Shown one piece after another: positions 27,938 through 38,343 of a stretch of 64,000 nucleotides of DNA. Under the pieces are notes generated by a model. That model made no database searches, was not told the DNA's origin, and saw nothing but the letters and a program-made list of their open reading frames with translations. Positions within the stretch are counted from its first letter, which is position 1. Each line of letters begins with the position of its first letter. The stretch covers positions 21,744 to 85,743 of the forward strand of contig NZ_JAPDPI010000024.1 of assembly GCF_026013615.1 (NCBI RefSeq), written 5' to 3'. This stretch comes from Plebeiibacterium marinum. GTDB taxonomy: Bacteria > Bacteroidota > Bacteroidia > Bacteroidales > Marinilabiliaceae. The translations under genes were made by a program, and so were the position numbers.

Positions 27938-29527
27938 ATGGAAAATATAAGACCTGCCGAAGTATCGGAATTATTAAAAAAGCAAATTGAAGGTTTTACC
28001 AGTAATACAAATCTTGAAGAAGTGGGTACGGTTCTTCAGGTGGGTGATGGTATTGCCAGGGTTTATGGCCTAAATAATGTTAGGGCTAATGAACTTGTGG
28101 AATTTGAGTCATGTAAAGGCGTTGTGTTAAACCTGGAAGAGGATAACGTGGGGGTCGTATTGTTAGGATCTTCCAGAGAAATAAAAGAAGGTGATATTGT
28201 TAAAAGAACAGGACGTATTGCCTCAGTTAAAGTTGGAGAAGGGATGCTTGGTAGGGTCATTAACACTAATGGTGATCCAATTGATGGTAAAGGAAGCATT
28301 GAAGGAGAGGTATTTGAATTTCCATTAGAAAGAAAAGCACCAGGGGTTATTTATCGTCAACCCGTGAAAGAACCTTTGCAAACCGGCTTAAAGGCTGTAG
28401 ATTCGATGATACCTATTGGTCGTGGTCAGCGTGAATTGATTATTGGTGACAGGCAAACCGGAAAAACAGCTATTGCTATTGATACGATAATCAATCAGAA
28501 GGAAAATTTTGAAAAAGGAAATCCTGTTTATTGTATTTATGTCGCTATTGGTCAAAAAGGATCAACGGTTGCACAAATTGTAAAAACATTGGAAAAACAT
28601 GGAGCCATGCAATACACAACTGTGGTTTCATCACCAGCGGCTGATCCCGCAGCCATGCAATTTTATGCTCCATTTACAGGAACTGCTCTTGGAGAATTTT
28701 TTAGAGATACAGGTAGGGCAGCTTTAATTATTTATGATGATTTATCTAAACAAGCGGTTTCTTACAGGGAAGTGTCTTTGTTGTTAAGACGTCCGCCTGG
28801 TCGTGAAGCATACCCGGGAGATGTATTTTACTTACACTCACGTTTGTTAGAAAGAGCAGCGAAGGTTATTGAATCAGATGAAATAGCTGCAAATATGAAT
28901 GATTTGCCTGAATCTATTAAGGGTAAGGTTAAAGGGGGCGGATCTCTAACAGCTTTGCCAATTATTGAAACTCAGGCGGGTGATGTTTCAGCATATATTC
29001 CTACAAATGTAATTTCAATTACTGATGGGCAGATATTCCTTGAGAGTAATTTGTTTAATGCAGGTATACGTCCGGCTATTAATGTTGGTATTTCCGTGTC
29101 TCGTGTGGGGGGTAGTGCTCAAATTAAATCCATGAAAAAAGTTTCTGGTACTTTAAAGCTTGATCAGGCACAATACAGGGAATTAGAGGCTTTTTCTAAG
29201 TTTGGTTCAGATTTGGATCCTGCTACAAAATCGGTGTTGGATAAAGGACGAAAGAATGTGGAATTATTAAAGCAACCCCAGTATTCACCTGTAAATGTAG
29301 CCCATCAGGTGGCTCTGATTTATTGCGGTACACAGGGTTTGCTATCTGCTGTTCCGGAACATAGAGTTAAGGATTTTGAACAAAGTTTTATTGATGACCT
29401 TCAGATGCAATATCCAAATGTTTTAGAAGTTTTGGGTAGCGGTAAAATTTCTGATGAGGAGACTAAAGTTTTACAAGAGGTTGCTGCTGATGTAGGCAGA
29501 CGATTTGATAAGGTTGAAGATAATTAA
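27938..29527 (+). CDS. atpA: F-type ATP synthase F1 subunit alpha
   Basis: Alpha binds ATP at the non-catalytic sites. The P-loop [14 protein letters not shown] and the arginine-finger region [11 protein letters not shown] are present, and the total length of about 529 residues is normal. The ATG at 27938 ([13 protein letters not shown]) is preferred; a GTG two codons upstream at 27932 is also possible. The next gene, atpG, starts 8 bases on. Confidence 0.97.
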   Translation: MENIRPAEVSELLKKQIEGFTSNTNLEEVGTVLQVGDGIARVYGLNNVRANELVEFESCKGVVLNLEEDNVGVVLLGSSREIKEGDIVKRTGRIASVKVGEGMLGRVINTNGDPIDGKGSIEGEVFEFPLERKAPGVIYRQPVKEPLQTGLKAVDSMIPIGRGQRELIIGDRQTGKTAIAIDTIINQKENFEKGNPVYCIYVAIGQKGSTVAQIVKTLEKHGAMQYTTVVSSPAADPAAMQFYAPFTGTALGEFFRDTGRAALIIYDDLSKQAVSYREVSLLLRRPPGREAYPGDVFYLHSRLLERAAKVIESDEIAANMNDLPESIKGKVKGGGSLTALPIIETQAGDVSAYIPTNVISITDGQIFLESNLFNAGIRPAINVGISVSRVGGSAQIKSMKKVSGTLKLDQAQYRELEAFSKFGSDLDPATKSVLDKGRKNVELLKQPQYSPVNVAHQVALIYCGTQGLLSAVPEHRVKDFEQSFIDDLQMQYPNVLEVLGSGKISDEETKVLQEVAADVGRRFDKVEDN

Positions 29528-29535
29528 TTTATACT

Positions 29536-30411
29536 ATGCCCAGTTTAAAAGATATAAAAACACGCATAGAGTCAGTTAAAACAACTCGTCAGGTTACGAG
29601 TGCAATGAAAATGGTTTCTGCAGCAAAACTAAAGAAAGCTCAGGATGATATTGTTCAGATCAGGCCTTATGTGGATAAGCTTAATGATATTATTTTGGAT
29701 TTGGTAAGCTCATTGGATGAGGACCAGAAGATAGCATTAGCAGAACCAAGAGAACCTGACCGAGTTTTGGTCATGATGATCACTTCGAACAGGGGATTGT
29801 GCGGGGCTTTTAATTCTAGCATAGTAAAGGAGGTTGTTAACCTGGTTCGAAATAAATATTCATCGCATTATAAAAATGGATTTATTGATGTGGTTTCTAT
29901 TGGGAAACAGGGGCAAAAATTACTAAAGTCTGCTGGGATTGAATGTGCTAAAGAGTATAATGATATATACGGGCATGTGAGTTTTGAGTCGGTTGAAGCT
30001 ATTTCAGCCAACTTGATTAAGGATTTTTTGAGCCGTAAATATGATAGGGTAATCTTAGCTTATAATGAATTTGTGAATGCAGCGGTTCAAAATGTTTCAG
30101 TTTCACAGTTTTTACCTTTGGAATTACCTGAGTTTGATTATACTTATATGCCTCAGTATCTTTATGAGCCAGATAGGTGTGAAATAATTGAAGACCTTGT
30201 GCCGCAATCCTTAAAAACGATGTTTTATAAAACTATTTTGGAATCAATAGCTTCAGAACATGGAGCGCGGATGACATCAATGCATAAAGCCACAGATAAC
30301 GCCACTGAATTAATTAAAGAATTGGAGTTAAGTTATAATAAGGCACGTCAGGCATCAATTACAAATGAAATCCTGGAGATTGTCGGAGGGGCTGAAGCAT
30401 TATCGAAATAA
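29536..30411 (+). CDS. atpG: F-type ATP synthase F1 subunit gamma
   Basis: Gamma is the central rotor shaft. The 291-residue protein has the family's N-terminal IKTRIESVKTTRQVTSAMKMVSAAKLKKA, the TSNRGLCGAFN segment and the C-terminal ASEHGARMTSMHKATDNA with the late YNKARQASITNEILEIVGGAEAL helix. A terminator follows 29 bases on, so the beta and epsilon genes are not in this operon. Confidence 0.96.
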   Translation: MPSLKDIKTRIESVKTTRQVTSAMKMVSAAKLKKAQDDIVQIRPYVDKLNDIILDLVSSLDEDQKIALAEPREPDRVLVMMITSNRGLCGAFNSSIVKEVVNLVRNKYSSHYKNGFIDVVSIGKQGQKLLKSAGIECAKEYNDIYGHVSFESVEAISANLIKDFLSRKYDRVILAYNEFVNAAVQNVSVSQFLPLELPEFDYTYMPQYLYEPDRCEIIEDLVPQSLKTMFYKTILESIASEHGARMTSMHKATDNATELIKELELSYNKARQASITNEILEIVGGAEALSK

Positions 30412-30440
30412 GTAGTTTTGATATATTATAAAAGATATAG

Positions 30441-30469
30441 AGGTTGGGGATGCCCAGCCTTTTTTATTT
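30441..30469 (+). terminator. Rho-independent terminator after atpG
   Basis: An 8-base stem AGGTTGGG/CCCAGCCT (one wobble pair, loop GATG) is followed by a T-run. It ends the ATP synthase operon and touches the stop of the convergent DUF5723 gene. Confidence 0.88.
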
Positions 30470-31891
30470 TTTCTTATATGGTTTTCGCGTATTGGTTTTT
30501 ACTGCCCTATAAGGTTCCCCAAAACATGGTAGTGCACCTCTTTCTGTGCTCTTTTCGTTACATTTGAATAAATAGCTTATGCCGAAGCGAAGATTGATAT
30601 TGCGGGCTTTTCCTAAATCAAAAAATGCCGGCACATTATCGCTAATGGCATGTAAGTAAATAAATCCCAGTTTGGCACCGAGTCCCATACCAATGTTATT
30701 CAGTTGCTTATTTTGTATTGTATAAGATGCACTAATAGCCAAAATATTACCAAAGGTTGAATTGGAAGAAAATGTTAATGAAGGGTGCCATCTGTTTTGG
30801 TACATCTCCGTATGGAAAACAGCCCCAATGTTTGTCCGGGAATTTAAATCTCTGCTAATTCCGGTGTAAAGTGCCGGAACTAATGGAGTACTATATGCTT
30901 CCTGATTTATAACAGGATTGAATATGGCAGAAAGTGTATCTGCCATTTCTTCAGAATCGTCCAAGCCCTCATTAAAAGTATCTGCTGAAACATCTAATCT
31001 TCCGCCCGAATGAAAATGATTTGTATTTGAATTCCACTTGATAAACCCGATATCCAAAAGACTGGCAGAGAAGGTAGTTTTTTCATCTATTTGATATGTC
31101 ATTCCAAGATCTAAGCCAACACCTTTATTTTGTGTATTTAGGGCATATTTTGTCCAATTAATATTGTCTTGCATATCTACTTCCTCAATATCTCCTTCTG
31201 AGTTTGTTATAATGTCTATTGGAAAGGAACTGTATAGGTCACCAACACCTTCCAAATTGAGGTTGTATGTATATGGATCGGTGTTTAACCTGGCTAAAAT
31301 GGGTTTAGTATATATATTTCCTTTTCCAAACAATAATTTTGCCCTTATGCCAATATTTAAATAATCATTGATCTTTCTTGCCCAGCCTAAAGCATATTCT
31401 CTATAATGGATAGCGTTTATCCTTGTTCCATCCATGGAAGAATATTTGCCAACAAATTGACTGTTGCCTTCGTTGGCAAATATCAATGCATTTTTTGATA
31501 GGGAATGGTACGTGTTTACCTTTTCGTTTATTGAAAACGTAAAGTAGTTTTGCTTGTGCATAATTCCTATCGATAATATTGAAATGTGCGCCTCTGTTGC
31601 CACGACCTCAATGTTGTTGAATTTATGAATGGCCTTGTCTGGATTAAACCTAAGAGAATCTCCATTGTATGTTTCAACCACATCGCTAAACGAAAATCCA
31701 GTGGAGTACGTATTTATGTGAGTTGAACCTAAGAAGGGCATTGCAATATGAAGCTTGCATTTTATCGGGATGGATGGATTGACAATGTTTGACTGAGGTA
31801 AATCGTGCATTAAAAATAGCGTATTGTTTTGCTGAGCCTTCGTTTTTATTAAAGCTATGGATAGAATTATACAAATTGTAACAATACGCAT
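30464..31891 (-). CDS. DUF5723 family outer-membrane beta-barrel-like protein
   Basis: The 475-residue protein has a signal peptide (about 1-19) and then alternating hydrophobic strands with aromatic ends, including the N-terminal MHDLPQSNIVNPSIP and GLDLGMTYQIDEKTTFSASLLDIGFI. This fits the DUF5723 family, which resembles PorV/FadL-type barrels of Bacteroidota. It probably sits in the outer membrane. It follows a lipoprotein gene by 11 bases, so the two may act together. Confidence 0.78.
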   Translation of the reverse strand: MRIVTICIILSIALIKTKAQQNNTLFLMHDLPQSNIVNPSIPIKCKLHIAMPFLGSTHINTYSTGFSFSDVVETYNGDSLRFNPDKAIHKFNNIEVVATEAHISILSIGIMHKQNYFTFSINEKVNTYHSLSKNALIFANEGNSQFVGKYSSMDGTRINAIHYREYALGWARKINDYLNIGIRAKLLFGKGNIYTKPILARLNTDPYTYNLNLEGVGDLYSSFPIDIITNSEGDIEEVDMQDNINWTKYALNTQNKGVGLDLGMTYQIDEKTTFSASLLDIGFIKWNSNTNHFHSGGRLDVSADTFNEGLDDSEEMADTLSAIFNPVINQEAYSTPLVPALYTGISRDLNSRTNIGAVFHTEMYQNRWHPSLTFSSNSTFGNILAISASYTIQNKQLNNIGMGLGAKLGFIYLHAISDNVPAFFDLGKARNINLRFGISYLFKCNEKSTERGALPCFGEPYRAVKTNTRKPYKKK

Positions 31892-31902
31892 GAGAAAAAG
31901 CT

Positions 31903-32532
31903 TTATTCGTTTAAAGGAACTTTTAGTTTAGCTTTAATTCCAATGTAGCAATTACAAAAGTAATTGTTTAATTGAGAAAGTATTTCGTCAGATATTTCTC
32001 TGTTTTCAAGCCGGATTTCAACACTTATAAAATCTGTATTATTTATAATTTCCTCATCTTCATGATTAATTGGTATTAGCTGAGAGAATTTTTGAAAGCT
32101 GGATACTTCTCCATTATTGTGGGTTTGCGCAGCAGGTATAATAATTGGGGCATCTGTTTCCAGTTGTTTGATAAAAGTGTTAGGATTACTATAGAAATCG
32201 ATATAAATATGTATTTCAGATGGAAAGTAGTTATCTACACTAAGGTTAAACCATAATTCCTGTATGTACTCTGGTTTTTCAAAAATTTCTGTAAAATTTA
32301 AATCAATTTTTTTTGCAATTGGAATATAACTAATTGATGGATCAGCATAGGTGGATTCAATGTTGCCTGCTAATCTGGTATCCGAAGCATAGTATGTTTC
32401 CTTAAATACAGGAGCTGAAATATCTGGTTCCCAGATGTATTTATCCGAGATTTTGTTTAAATCTTCTTTAAAGCATCCGCTTAGAAAAAGCGCTATACAT
32501 AAAAAAATAATATGTTTAAACTGATAAATCAT
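31903..32532 (-). CDS. Predicted lipoprotein of unknown function
   Basis: The 209-residue protein has a lipobox ending in LFLSGC, giving lipidated C20. The rest is beta-rich (for example AGNIESTYADPSISYIPIAKKIDLN), with no motif I recognise. It lies between gmhA (19 bases upstream) and the DUF5723 barrel gene (11 bases downstream), an arrangement that suggests an outer-membrane pair. Confidence 0.72.
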   Translation of the reverse strand: MIYQFKHIIFLCIALFLSGCFKEDLNKISDKYIWEPDISAPVFKETYYASDTRLAGNIESTYADPSISYIPIAKKIDLNFTEIFEKPEYIQELWFNLSVDNYFPSEIHIYIDFYSNPNTFIKQLETDAPIIIPAAQTHNNGEVSSFQKFSQLIPINHEDEEIINNTDFISVEIRLENREISDEILSQLNNYFCNCYIGIKAKLKVPLNE

Positions 32533-32551
32533 ACAGTCTAATACAAATTCG

Positions 32552-33133
32552 TTATTGTTTAAAATATTCTAACTCAATATAATGGATCAAAGAATGAATA
32601 ATCTGGATATGAATTTCCTGTATCCTGTCTGAATATCCATTATGGGGGATGCGTAGTTCAACATCACTCATGTCTTTTAGTTTTCCTCCGCTTTTCCCTG
32701 TTAATGCGATAACCTTGATTCCTTTATCCTTAGCTGATTCTACAGCATTTACAATGTTTGCTGAATTTCCACTTGTACTGATAGCCAAAAGAACATCGCC
32801 TGATTTTCCTACAGCCTCAACATACCTTGAAAAGATATAATCGAATCCGTAATCGTTTCCAACACAGGTAATATGGCTTGGATCAGAAATGGCAATAGCA
32901 GGTAAACCTTTCCTTTCATCCCTGAATCTTCCGGTTAATTCTTCTGCAAAATGCATAGCGTCACTCATTGATCCTCCATTGCCACATGATAATATCTTAC
33001 CTTCTTTTTTTAATGATGAAACCATAATGTCACCTGCTTTTTTTAGGTTAATAAAGTTTTCATCATTTGAAATGAACTTACTTAATACCTGTTGAACTTC
33101 AAGGAAATTATCTTTTATCGTATCAATACTCAT
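32552..33133 (-). CDS. gmhA: SIS-domain phosphoheptose isomerase (GmhA)
   Basis: GmhA converts sedoheptulose 7-phosphate to D-glycero-D-manno-heptose 7-phosphate in LPS core or S-layer glycan synthesis. The 193-residue protein has the SIS motifs [45 protein letters not shown] and the C-terminal [16 protein letters not shown] with the family's Glu and His residues. Length is normal. Confidence 0.93.
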   Translation of the reverse strand: MSIDTIKDNFLEVQQVLSKFISNDENFINLKKAGDIMVSSLKKEGKILSCGNGGSMSDAMHFAEELTGRFRDERKGLPAIAISDPSHITCVGNDYGFDYIFSRYVEAVGKSGDVLLAISTSGNSANIVNAVESAKDKGIKVIALTGKSGGKLKDMSDVELRIPHNGYSDRIQEIHIQIIHSLIHYIELEYFKQ

Positions 33134-33206
33134 ATTTGTTTCTATTTTTGGTAAATATACGATGGCTTTTATTAACTAGGAATATTTTTAGCGATACTTT
33201 TTTAAC

Positions 33207-34016
33207 ATGGATATAGATATGCGACAAAAGCTTTATGATATCATTTTTGAAGCCGATACCAAAGCGGGGAAGATATTTGATATTGTATTAATTATACTGA
33301 TTCTTTTTAGCGTTACTATTGTAATGTTAGAAAGTTTGCCAGGACGCCCAAAGCAATTCTATAATGTTTTAAGTGTACTGGAATGGGGTGTTACCTATGC
33401 CTTTTTATTAGAATATATTGTCAGGCTATGGGTGGTTCGGCAACCGCTCAGGTATGCCATTAGTTTTTTTGGTATCATTGATTTGCTGGCTATAATTCCT
33501 TCTTTCCTGGGATTGTTTTTAGTTGGTACCCATATGCTTGTTGTTCTGAGATCTTTAAGGTTGTTGAGGGTTTTCAGGGTATTAAAGCTGACAAGGTATA
33601 TTAACGAAGCTTCTAACCTATGGAAGGCACTTGTAGCCAGCAGGAATAAAATTGGGGTGTTCTTATTTACAGTTCTCATCCTTGTTATAATCCTTGGTAC
33701 CTTGATGTATATTATAGAGTCGGGCAGTGATAGTGGATTTACAAGTATTCCCATTAGTATATATTGGGCTGTGGTTACGTTAACTACTGTAGGATATGGA
33801 GACATTGCTCCGGTTACCGCATTAGGACAATTTCTGGCTGGTTTAGTTATGATTATGGGTTATTCAATTATTGCCGTTCCAACTGGGATTGTTACTTCTG
33901 AATTGACAAGGGTATCAAAACTTACAACAACCCAGGTTTGCCCTTCGTGCCTGAAAGAGGGACATGATAAGGATGCTGAGCATTGTAAATTTTGTGGAAC
34001 AAAGCTTAATGATTAG
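33207..34016 (+). CDS. Six-helix voltage-gated-type potassium channel with C-terminal zinc ribbon
   Basis: The 269-residue protein has five or six membrane helices, an arginine-rich S4-like segment LRSLRLLRVFRVLKLTRYI and the K+ selectivity filter TLTTVGYGDI. The last 30 residues hold CPSCLKEG and CKFCGTKL, a four-cysteine zinc-ribbon-like tail. It conducts K+ across the inner membrane. The last 4 bases overlap the stop of the convergent folA gene. Confidence 0.92.
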   Translation: MDIDMRQKLYDIIFEADTKAGKIFDIVLIILILFSVTIVMLESLPGRPKQFYNVLSVLEWGVTYAFLLEYIVRLWVVRQPLRYAISFFGIIDLLAIIPSFLGLFLVGTHMLVVLRSLRLLRVFRVLKLTRYINEASNLWKALVASRNKIGVFLFTVLILVIILGTLMYIIESGSDSGFTSIPISIYWAVVTLTTVGYGDIAPVTALGQFLAGLVMIMGYSIIAVPTGIVTSELTRVSKLTTTQVCPSCLKEGHDKDAEHCKFCGTKLND

Positions 34017-34516
34017 ACTTTGTTTTTTCTTTTTAAGTCTATAAAAGTATAGTTAAAATCATTTTGGTTGTCATCGGTAACTTCTTCTTTATATACCTCT
34101 TCCCATTCATCCATATTAATTTCGGGAAAAAATGTATCTGCTTCATTAAAGAAACAATCTATTTGTGTAGTATAGAGTCTGGTTGCTAAAGGTAAAAACG
34201 CTTCATAAATAGTTGCTCCGCCAATGATAAAAACTTCGCCATCGTTTTTACAGAGCTCAACAGCTGCCTCCGGAGAATTAACGACTTCGGCACCTTCAAG
34301 TTTCAAATCCTGGTTACGACTGATAACAATATTCCTTCTTTTGGGCAGAGCTCCATTAGGTAATGAATCAAAAGTTTTTCTGCCCATGATGATAGTATGG
34401 CCGCTTGTTAAGGCTTTAAACCTTTTTAAATCGTTAGAAATGTAAGTTAATAAATCATTGTTTTGGCCAATAGCATTTAGTTTTGCTATGGCCACTATAA
34501 TTGAAAATTCTGTCAT
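34013..34516 (-). CDS. folA: Dihydrofolate reductase
   Basis: DHFR reduces dihydrofolate with NADPH and restores the cofactor used up by ThyA. The 167-residue protein has VAIAKLNAIGQNNDL, the NADPH-binding IIMGRKTFDSLP and RRNIVISR, and the FIIGGATIYEAFL segment. Its ATG lies 38 bases after thyA, and the two form a functional pair on the minus strand. Confidence 0.96.
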   Translation of the reverse strand: MTEFSIIVAIAKLNAIGQNNDLLTYISNDLKRFKALTSGHTIIMGRKTFDSLPNGALPKRRNIVISRNQDLKLEGAEVVNSPEAAVELCKNDGEVFIIGGATIYEAFLPLATRLYTTQIDCFFNEADTFFPEINMDEWEEVYKEEVTDDNQNDFNYTFIDLKRKNKV

Positions 34517-34554
34517 ATAAATAGTTTAATTGTGACGCCTTTTGAATAAAGGGT

Positions 34555-35349
34555 TTATACAGAAATAGCTCCTTTAATATGGGGGTGCGCTTTGTAATCA
34601 GATAACGTAAAGTCCTCGTATTTAAAGTCGTCAATGTTTTTAATGTCAGGATTAAGGGTCATTTTTGATAATGGTAAAGGAGTCCGGGTGAGCTGAAGTT
34701 TTACCTGATCAATGTGGTTGTTATAAATGTGAACATCGCCCAAGGTATGTACAAAATCGCCTAATTCTAAACCTGTTACCTGTGCAACCATCATTGTTAG
34801 CAGAGCGTATGAAGCAATGTTGAATGGTACTCCCAAAAAGAGATCTGCACTTCGCTGATACAATTGACAGGAAAGTTTCCCGTTGGCAACATAAAACTGA
34901 AACAGGATGTGGCATGGCGGTAGCTGCATGTCATCCAGCTGTCCTACGTTCCAGGCACTTACAATATGTCGTCTTGAATCAGGATTTGTTTTGATGGACT
35001 CAATAACTTGTTTAATCTGGTCAATATATTCACCATTAGCTGCAGGCCATGAACGCCATTGGTATCCATAGATAGGTCCCAGTTCCCCATCTTCTTTTGC
35101 CCATTCATTCCATATTCTAACGCCGTTTTCCTGAAGGTATTTTACGTTTGTGCTCCCTTTTAAAAACCAGATAAGTTCGTGTATGATTGATTTTAGATGT
35201 AGCTTTTTTGTAGTAACCAAAGGAAAGCCTTCAGATAAGTTAAAACGCATTTGATGACCAAATACACTGGTTGTTCCTGTTCCGGTTCTGTCTTCTTTTA
35301 AAACTCCTTCATCCAACACGCGTTGGCACAAATCAAGATATTGATGCAT
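34555..35349 (-). CDS. thyA: Thymidylate synthase
   Basis: ThyA makes dTMP from dUMP with methylene-tetrahydrofolate. The 264-residue length matches the short E. coli-type enzyme. The nucleophilic Cys lies in [12 protein letters not shown], followed by [24 protein letters not shown] and the C-terminal [12 protein letters not shown]. Conserved N-terminal residues include DRTGTGT and [12 protein letters not shown]. Confidence 0.97.
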   Translation of the reverse strand: MHQYLDLCQRVLDEGVLKEDRTGTGTTSVFGHQMRFNLSEGFPLVTTKKLHLKSIIHELIWFLKGSTNVKYLQENGVRIWNEWAKEDGELGPIYGYQWRSWPAANGEYIDQIKQVIESIKTNPDSRRHIVSAWNVGQLDDMQLPPCHILFQFYVANGKLSCQLYQRSADLFLGVPFNIASYALLTMMVAQVTGLELGDFVHTLGDVHIYNNHIDQVKLQLTRTPLPLSKMTLNPDIKNIDDFKYEDFTLSDYKAHPHIKGAISV

Positions 35350-35453
35350 AAGCTATTGTTCAAACTTTTTTAATGATACACAAAAATAGAAAAATTACAG
35401 ACTTAATACTAACAAAAGGTTATTTGCCAATGGCTGTTAATAAATTGATAATA

Positions 35454-36560
35454 TTAATTAGAGCCTGGGAATTTCAGATAGGTTTTTATTGGGTAATGAT
35501 CGCTATAGTTTACCTTGATTCTTTTGTGGTTATAAGATTCAAATGATTTATCGTGGAATATAAAATCTATCCTAAAGGGGGGTAAATTGCCATTGTAAGT
35601 TCCGCCAAAACCTGAGCCGGATTCGATAAATGAATCTTTTAAATTCCCTTTTACTTTTCGGTATACATAAGATACCGGAGTGTCGTTAAAATCACCGCAG
35701 ATAATAGCGGGGTATGGAGAATTGTTTACATGGCGTCCAATAGTCTCTGCCTGATACGAACGGTTTGAAAACGCTGTATTTAATTTAGTAAATATCTCAG
35801 AAATTCCTTTTCTGCGTTCTTCATCGTTTTTAAATTCCAAACTATCAATGAAGTTATAGTTCTCTTTTTTTAATCGAATGGATTCCAGGTGATTGTTAAA
35901 AATCCTGATATTTTTGCCACCTACAATAATGTCAGTTTGGGTACTGAAGTTAGATGTGTTTTTAAAGTTAAAAGCTTTTTTGTTTGTTATAGGGTATTTA
36001 GAAAAGGTTGCCAAACCATATTTTTTACCTGATTTGGTAACAATGTTATATTCCAGGTGCTTATATTTATACTGCTTAAATTTTGAAAGTATGTTGTTTT
36101 CAGAATACTGATCTTTTTTGTTGTTGATGTAAAATTCTTGCAGACATAAAACATCAGGGTTTTGTTCTTTAATAAACTGATATATTTTTTGAGGTGTATT
36201 TTTATCTTTAGTCCATACATATTTATCGAACATCCTAACATTATATGACATTACGGATATGCCGGTTTCAGGTTGTTTGATGTTTTCAATGTTTCTCCCG
36301 TTTAGTTGGAATACGCCATTCCATTGCGACCAGGTAATTATGATCAGGGTAAGAGATATAAGAACACGTTTTCTTTTTTTGAATACCCAATATATAACAA
36401 ATAGTACGTTGGCTACCCAGAAAAACGGAAAAACAAACCCAAGGAAAGAAATAAAGCTTATGTGCGCAGGGCTGATGTATCCTCCTATTGATGCCAACAA
36501 TAAAACTGATGCAAAAAACAAATTAAGCAGAAATACCAGTGAGCGGGTTACTTTATTCAA
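35454..36560 (-). CDS. Membrane-anchored endonuclease/exonuclease/phosphatase family protein
   Basis: The 368-residue protein has three N-terminal membrane segments (about 8-30, 35-62 and 68-82), then an EEP domain: MSYNVRMFD, CLQEFY with the metal-binding Glu, IFNNHLES, ICGDFNDTPVS and a final YSDHYPI. All catalytic residues are present. The substrate (nucleic acid or lipid/inositol phosphate) is not clear. It is the last gene of the mutL-rhomboid-rhomboid run, 14 bases after the second rhomboid. Confidence 0.85.
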   Translation of the reverse strand: MNKVTRSLVFLLNLFFASVLLLASIGGYISPAHISFISFLGFVFPFFWVANVLFVIYWVFKKRKRVLISLTLIIITWSQWNGVFQLNGRNIENIKQPETGISVMSYNVRMFDKYVWTKDKNTPQKIYQFIKEQNPDVLCLQEFYINNKKDQYSENNILSKFKQYKYKHLEYNIVTKSGKKYGLATFSKYPITNKKAFNFKNTSNFSTQTDIIVGGKNIRIFNNHLESIRLKKENYNFIDSLEFKNDEERRKGISEIFTKLNTAFSNRSYQAETIGRHVNNSPYPAIICGDFNDTPVSYVYRKVKGNLKDSFIESGSGFGGTYNGNLPPFRIDFIFHDKSFESYNHKRIKVNYSDHYPIKTYLKFPGSN

Positions 36561-36574
36561 AACTGATTTTTTTA

Positions 36575-37465
36575 TTAGTTATTACTGGCATTAAACAAAT
36601 CCTCTTTTTCCTGTTTTGTCAAACTTTCGTACCCACTTGCCTTAATTTTATCTAATATGCGGTCAATGTCGCTTTGTTTTTTTCTTTTTTGGGCATTGTA
36701 TTCCATATCGTTCATTGGTCTTTTGCTCTTGTTGTATGTTACCTTCATTTTAGGCTTTGGAGAAAAAAACGAAACAGCCCGATCCATAAAACGGTTAAAT
36801 TTCATGGTAACGTCTTTTCCCTTTGTAAGTTGGGCAGTGTAAAATAAACCAAACAAAGCACCCCCTATATGGGCCAGGTGGCCTCCTGTATTTTGCATAC
36901 TTCCCACTCCAATAATATCCATAATTAATATTACTAAGGCAAGGTGCATCAATTTTACAGGACCTATAAACAATAAATGCACCTTAAAGTTTGGCGCATA
37001 CTTTGCAGATGCAAAAATAATAGCCATTACAGAAGCTGAAGCTCCCAGCATGATAGCACTGGGAACAAAATCCTGTAACCCCGGAAAAATATTATATGAA
37101 ATAATATATAGCAGTGCACCGGAAATACCTCCCATAAAATAGGTTCCCAATAATTGCCTTGGGTTAAAAAACTGAAGAAATATTTTTCCAAACCAAAACA
37201 AGGTCAGCATATTAAATAGGATATGGATAAAATCGAAATGTAAAAACATATAAGTGATAATACTCCATGGTTGGAATATAAGATTTTCCAGGCTGGCAGG
37301 AACGGATAACCAGTAGAGTATGGGTATATTAATATCGCTTAGTGTTAAAGCAAAAAGAGCATGTAGTATTCTGATTACAACAAAAACGCCCAGATTAATG
37401 TAAATTAACCGGGTAACAACGCCTCCTTGTCTGAATGATTGCTTAATTTCATCAATTATTGACAT
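36575..37465 (-). CDS. Rhomboid family intramembrane serine protease (second copy)
   Basis: The 296-residue protein has about six membrane helices. The catalytic Ser lies in GASASVMA and the catalytic His in GHLAHIGGALFG; the usual GxSG reads GASA here. A charged cytoplasmic tail of about 90 residues ends the protein. It lies 42 bases after a first rhomboid gene. Partners or substrates are unknown. Confidence 0.86.
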   Translation of the reverse strand: MSIIDEIKQSFRQGGVVTRLIYINLGVFVVIRILHALFALTLSDINIPILYWLSVPASLENLIFQPWSIITYMFLHFDFIHILFNMLTLFWFGKIFLQFFNPRQLLGTYFMGGISGALLYIISYNIFPGLQDFVPSAIMLGASASVMAIIFASAKYAPNFKVHLLFIGPVKLMHLALVILIMDIIGVGSMQNTGGHLAHIGGALFGLFYTAQLTKGKDVTMKFNRFMDRAVSFFSPKPKMKVTYNKSKRPMNDMEYNAQKRKKQSDIDRILDKIKASGYESLTKQEKEDLFNASNN

Positions 37466-37507
37466 AGCATAAATAATATTAGGTATTAGCAGTAAAGATA
37501 AATTTAT

Positions 37508-38266
37508 TTAAAATTGCTTTCTCTGCCAAAAACGAATGATAATAAATCCAACTAGCATTCCGCCTAAGTGAGCAAGATGGGCTACGTTATCACCACGGTT
37601 GTTCTGAAGCATTAAAAAAGTTTCTAATGCACCATATATCATTACAAAATATTTTGCTTTAACCGGAAAGATCAGTTGTATATAGATATACTCATTAGGA
37701 AACAACATTCCAAAAGCCAATAAAATCCCAAACACTGCACCAGAAGCCCCTACCATTGGTACATTTACAATTCGGTTTAGACTGGCTGCTGTAGTGTCAA
37801 CATAGTTTTTATATTCTGATAATATAGAAAATCCCTTTTCATATATTTCAGAAACTATTTCTGGCGGAAGCGAAGCTGCTATAAACCTTGCCCTGATAAA
37901 GGCTACTAAAACGTATATTAAACCGGCACCTATTCCTGTTGCCAGGTAATAGAACAGGAATTTTTGCGATCCCCATGTTCTTTCAATGGCAGAACCTAAC
38001 ATAAAAAGGGCAAGCATATTAAAAAAGATATGCTCAAAACCTCCATGCATAAACATATAGGTAATATATTGAAAGAAATGGAATTGGTTGCTGCCAGGTG
38101 TATACAGACCAAAAATAGAGTTCAGGTCAATTCTTGTAAAACCAATTCCGGGAATGGAAAAACCTTTTGAGAATAAAAGCATTGCAATAAAGGCAAGGGC
38201 ATTTATTATTAAAATGTTTTTTATTATTGGAGGAATATTACTGAATATTGATTGTCTTTGAAACAT
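37508..38266 (-). CDS. Rhomboid family intramembrane serine protease (first copy)
   Basis: The 252-residue protein has about six membrane helices, the catalytic GASGAVFG Ser motif and the His motif in AHLAHLGGMLVG. It keeps the HGGFEHIFFNMLALFMLG loop typical of rhomboids. It starts 77 bases after mutL. The divergence from the second copy suggests an old duplication and different substrates. Confidence 0.9.
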   Translation of the reverse strand: MFQRQSIFSNIPPIIKNILIINALAFIAMLLFSKGFSIPGIGFTRIDLNSIFGLYTPGSNQFHFFQYITYMFMHGGFEHIFFNMLALFMLGSAIERTWGSQKFLFYYLATGIGAGLIYVLVAFIRARFIAASLPPEIVSEIYEKGFSILSEYKNYVDTTAASLNRIVNVPMVGASGAVFGILLAFGMLFPNEYIYIQLIFPVKAKYFVMIYGALETFLMLQNNRGDNVAHLAHLGGMLVGFIIIRFWQRKQF

Positions 38267-38343
38267 ATTAATTTGTTATAATTCTTAATGTTAATGCATT
38301 ACTCTTATACAAGTATCACACCATTTTTGTTTACGCCATTTTG

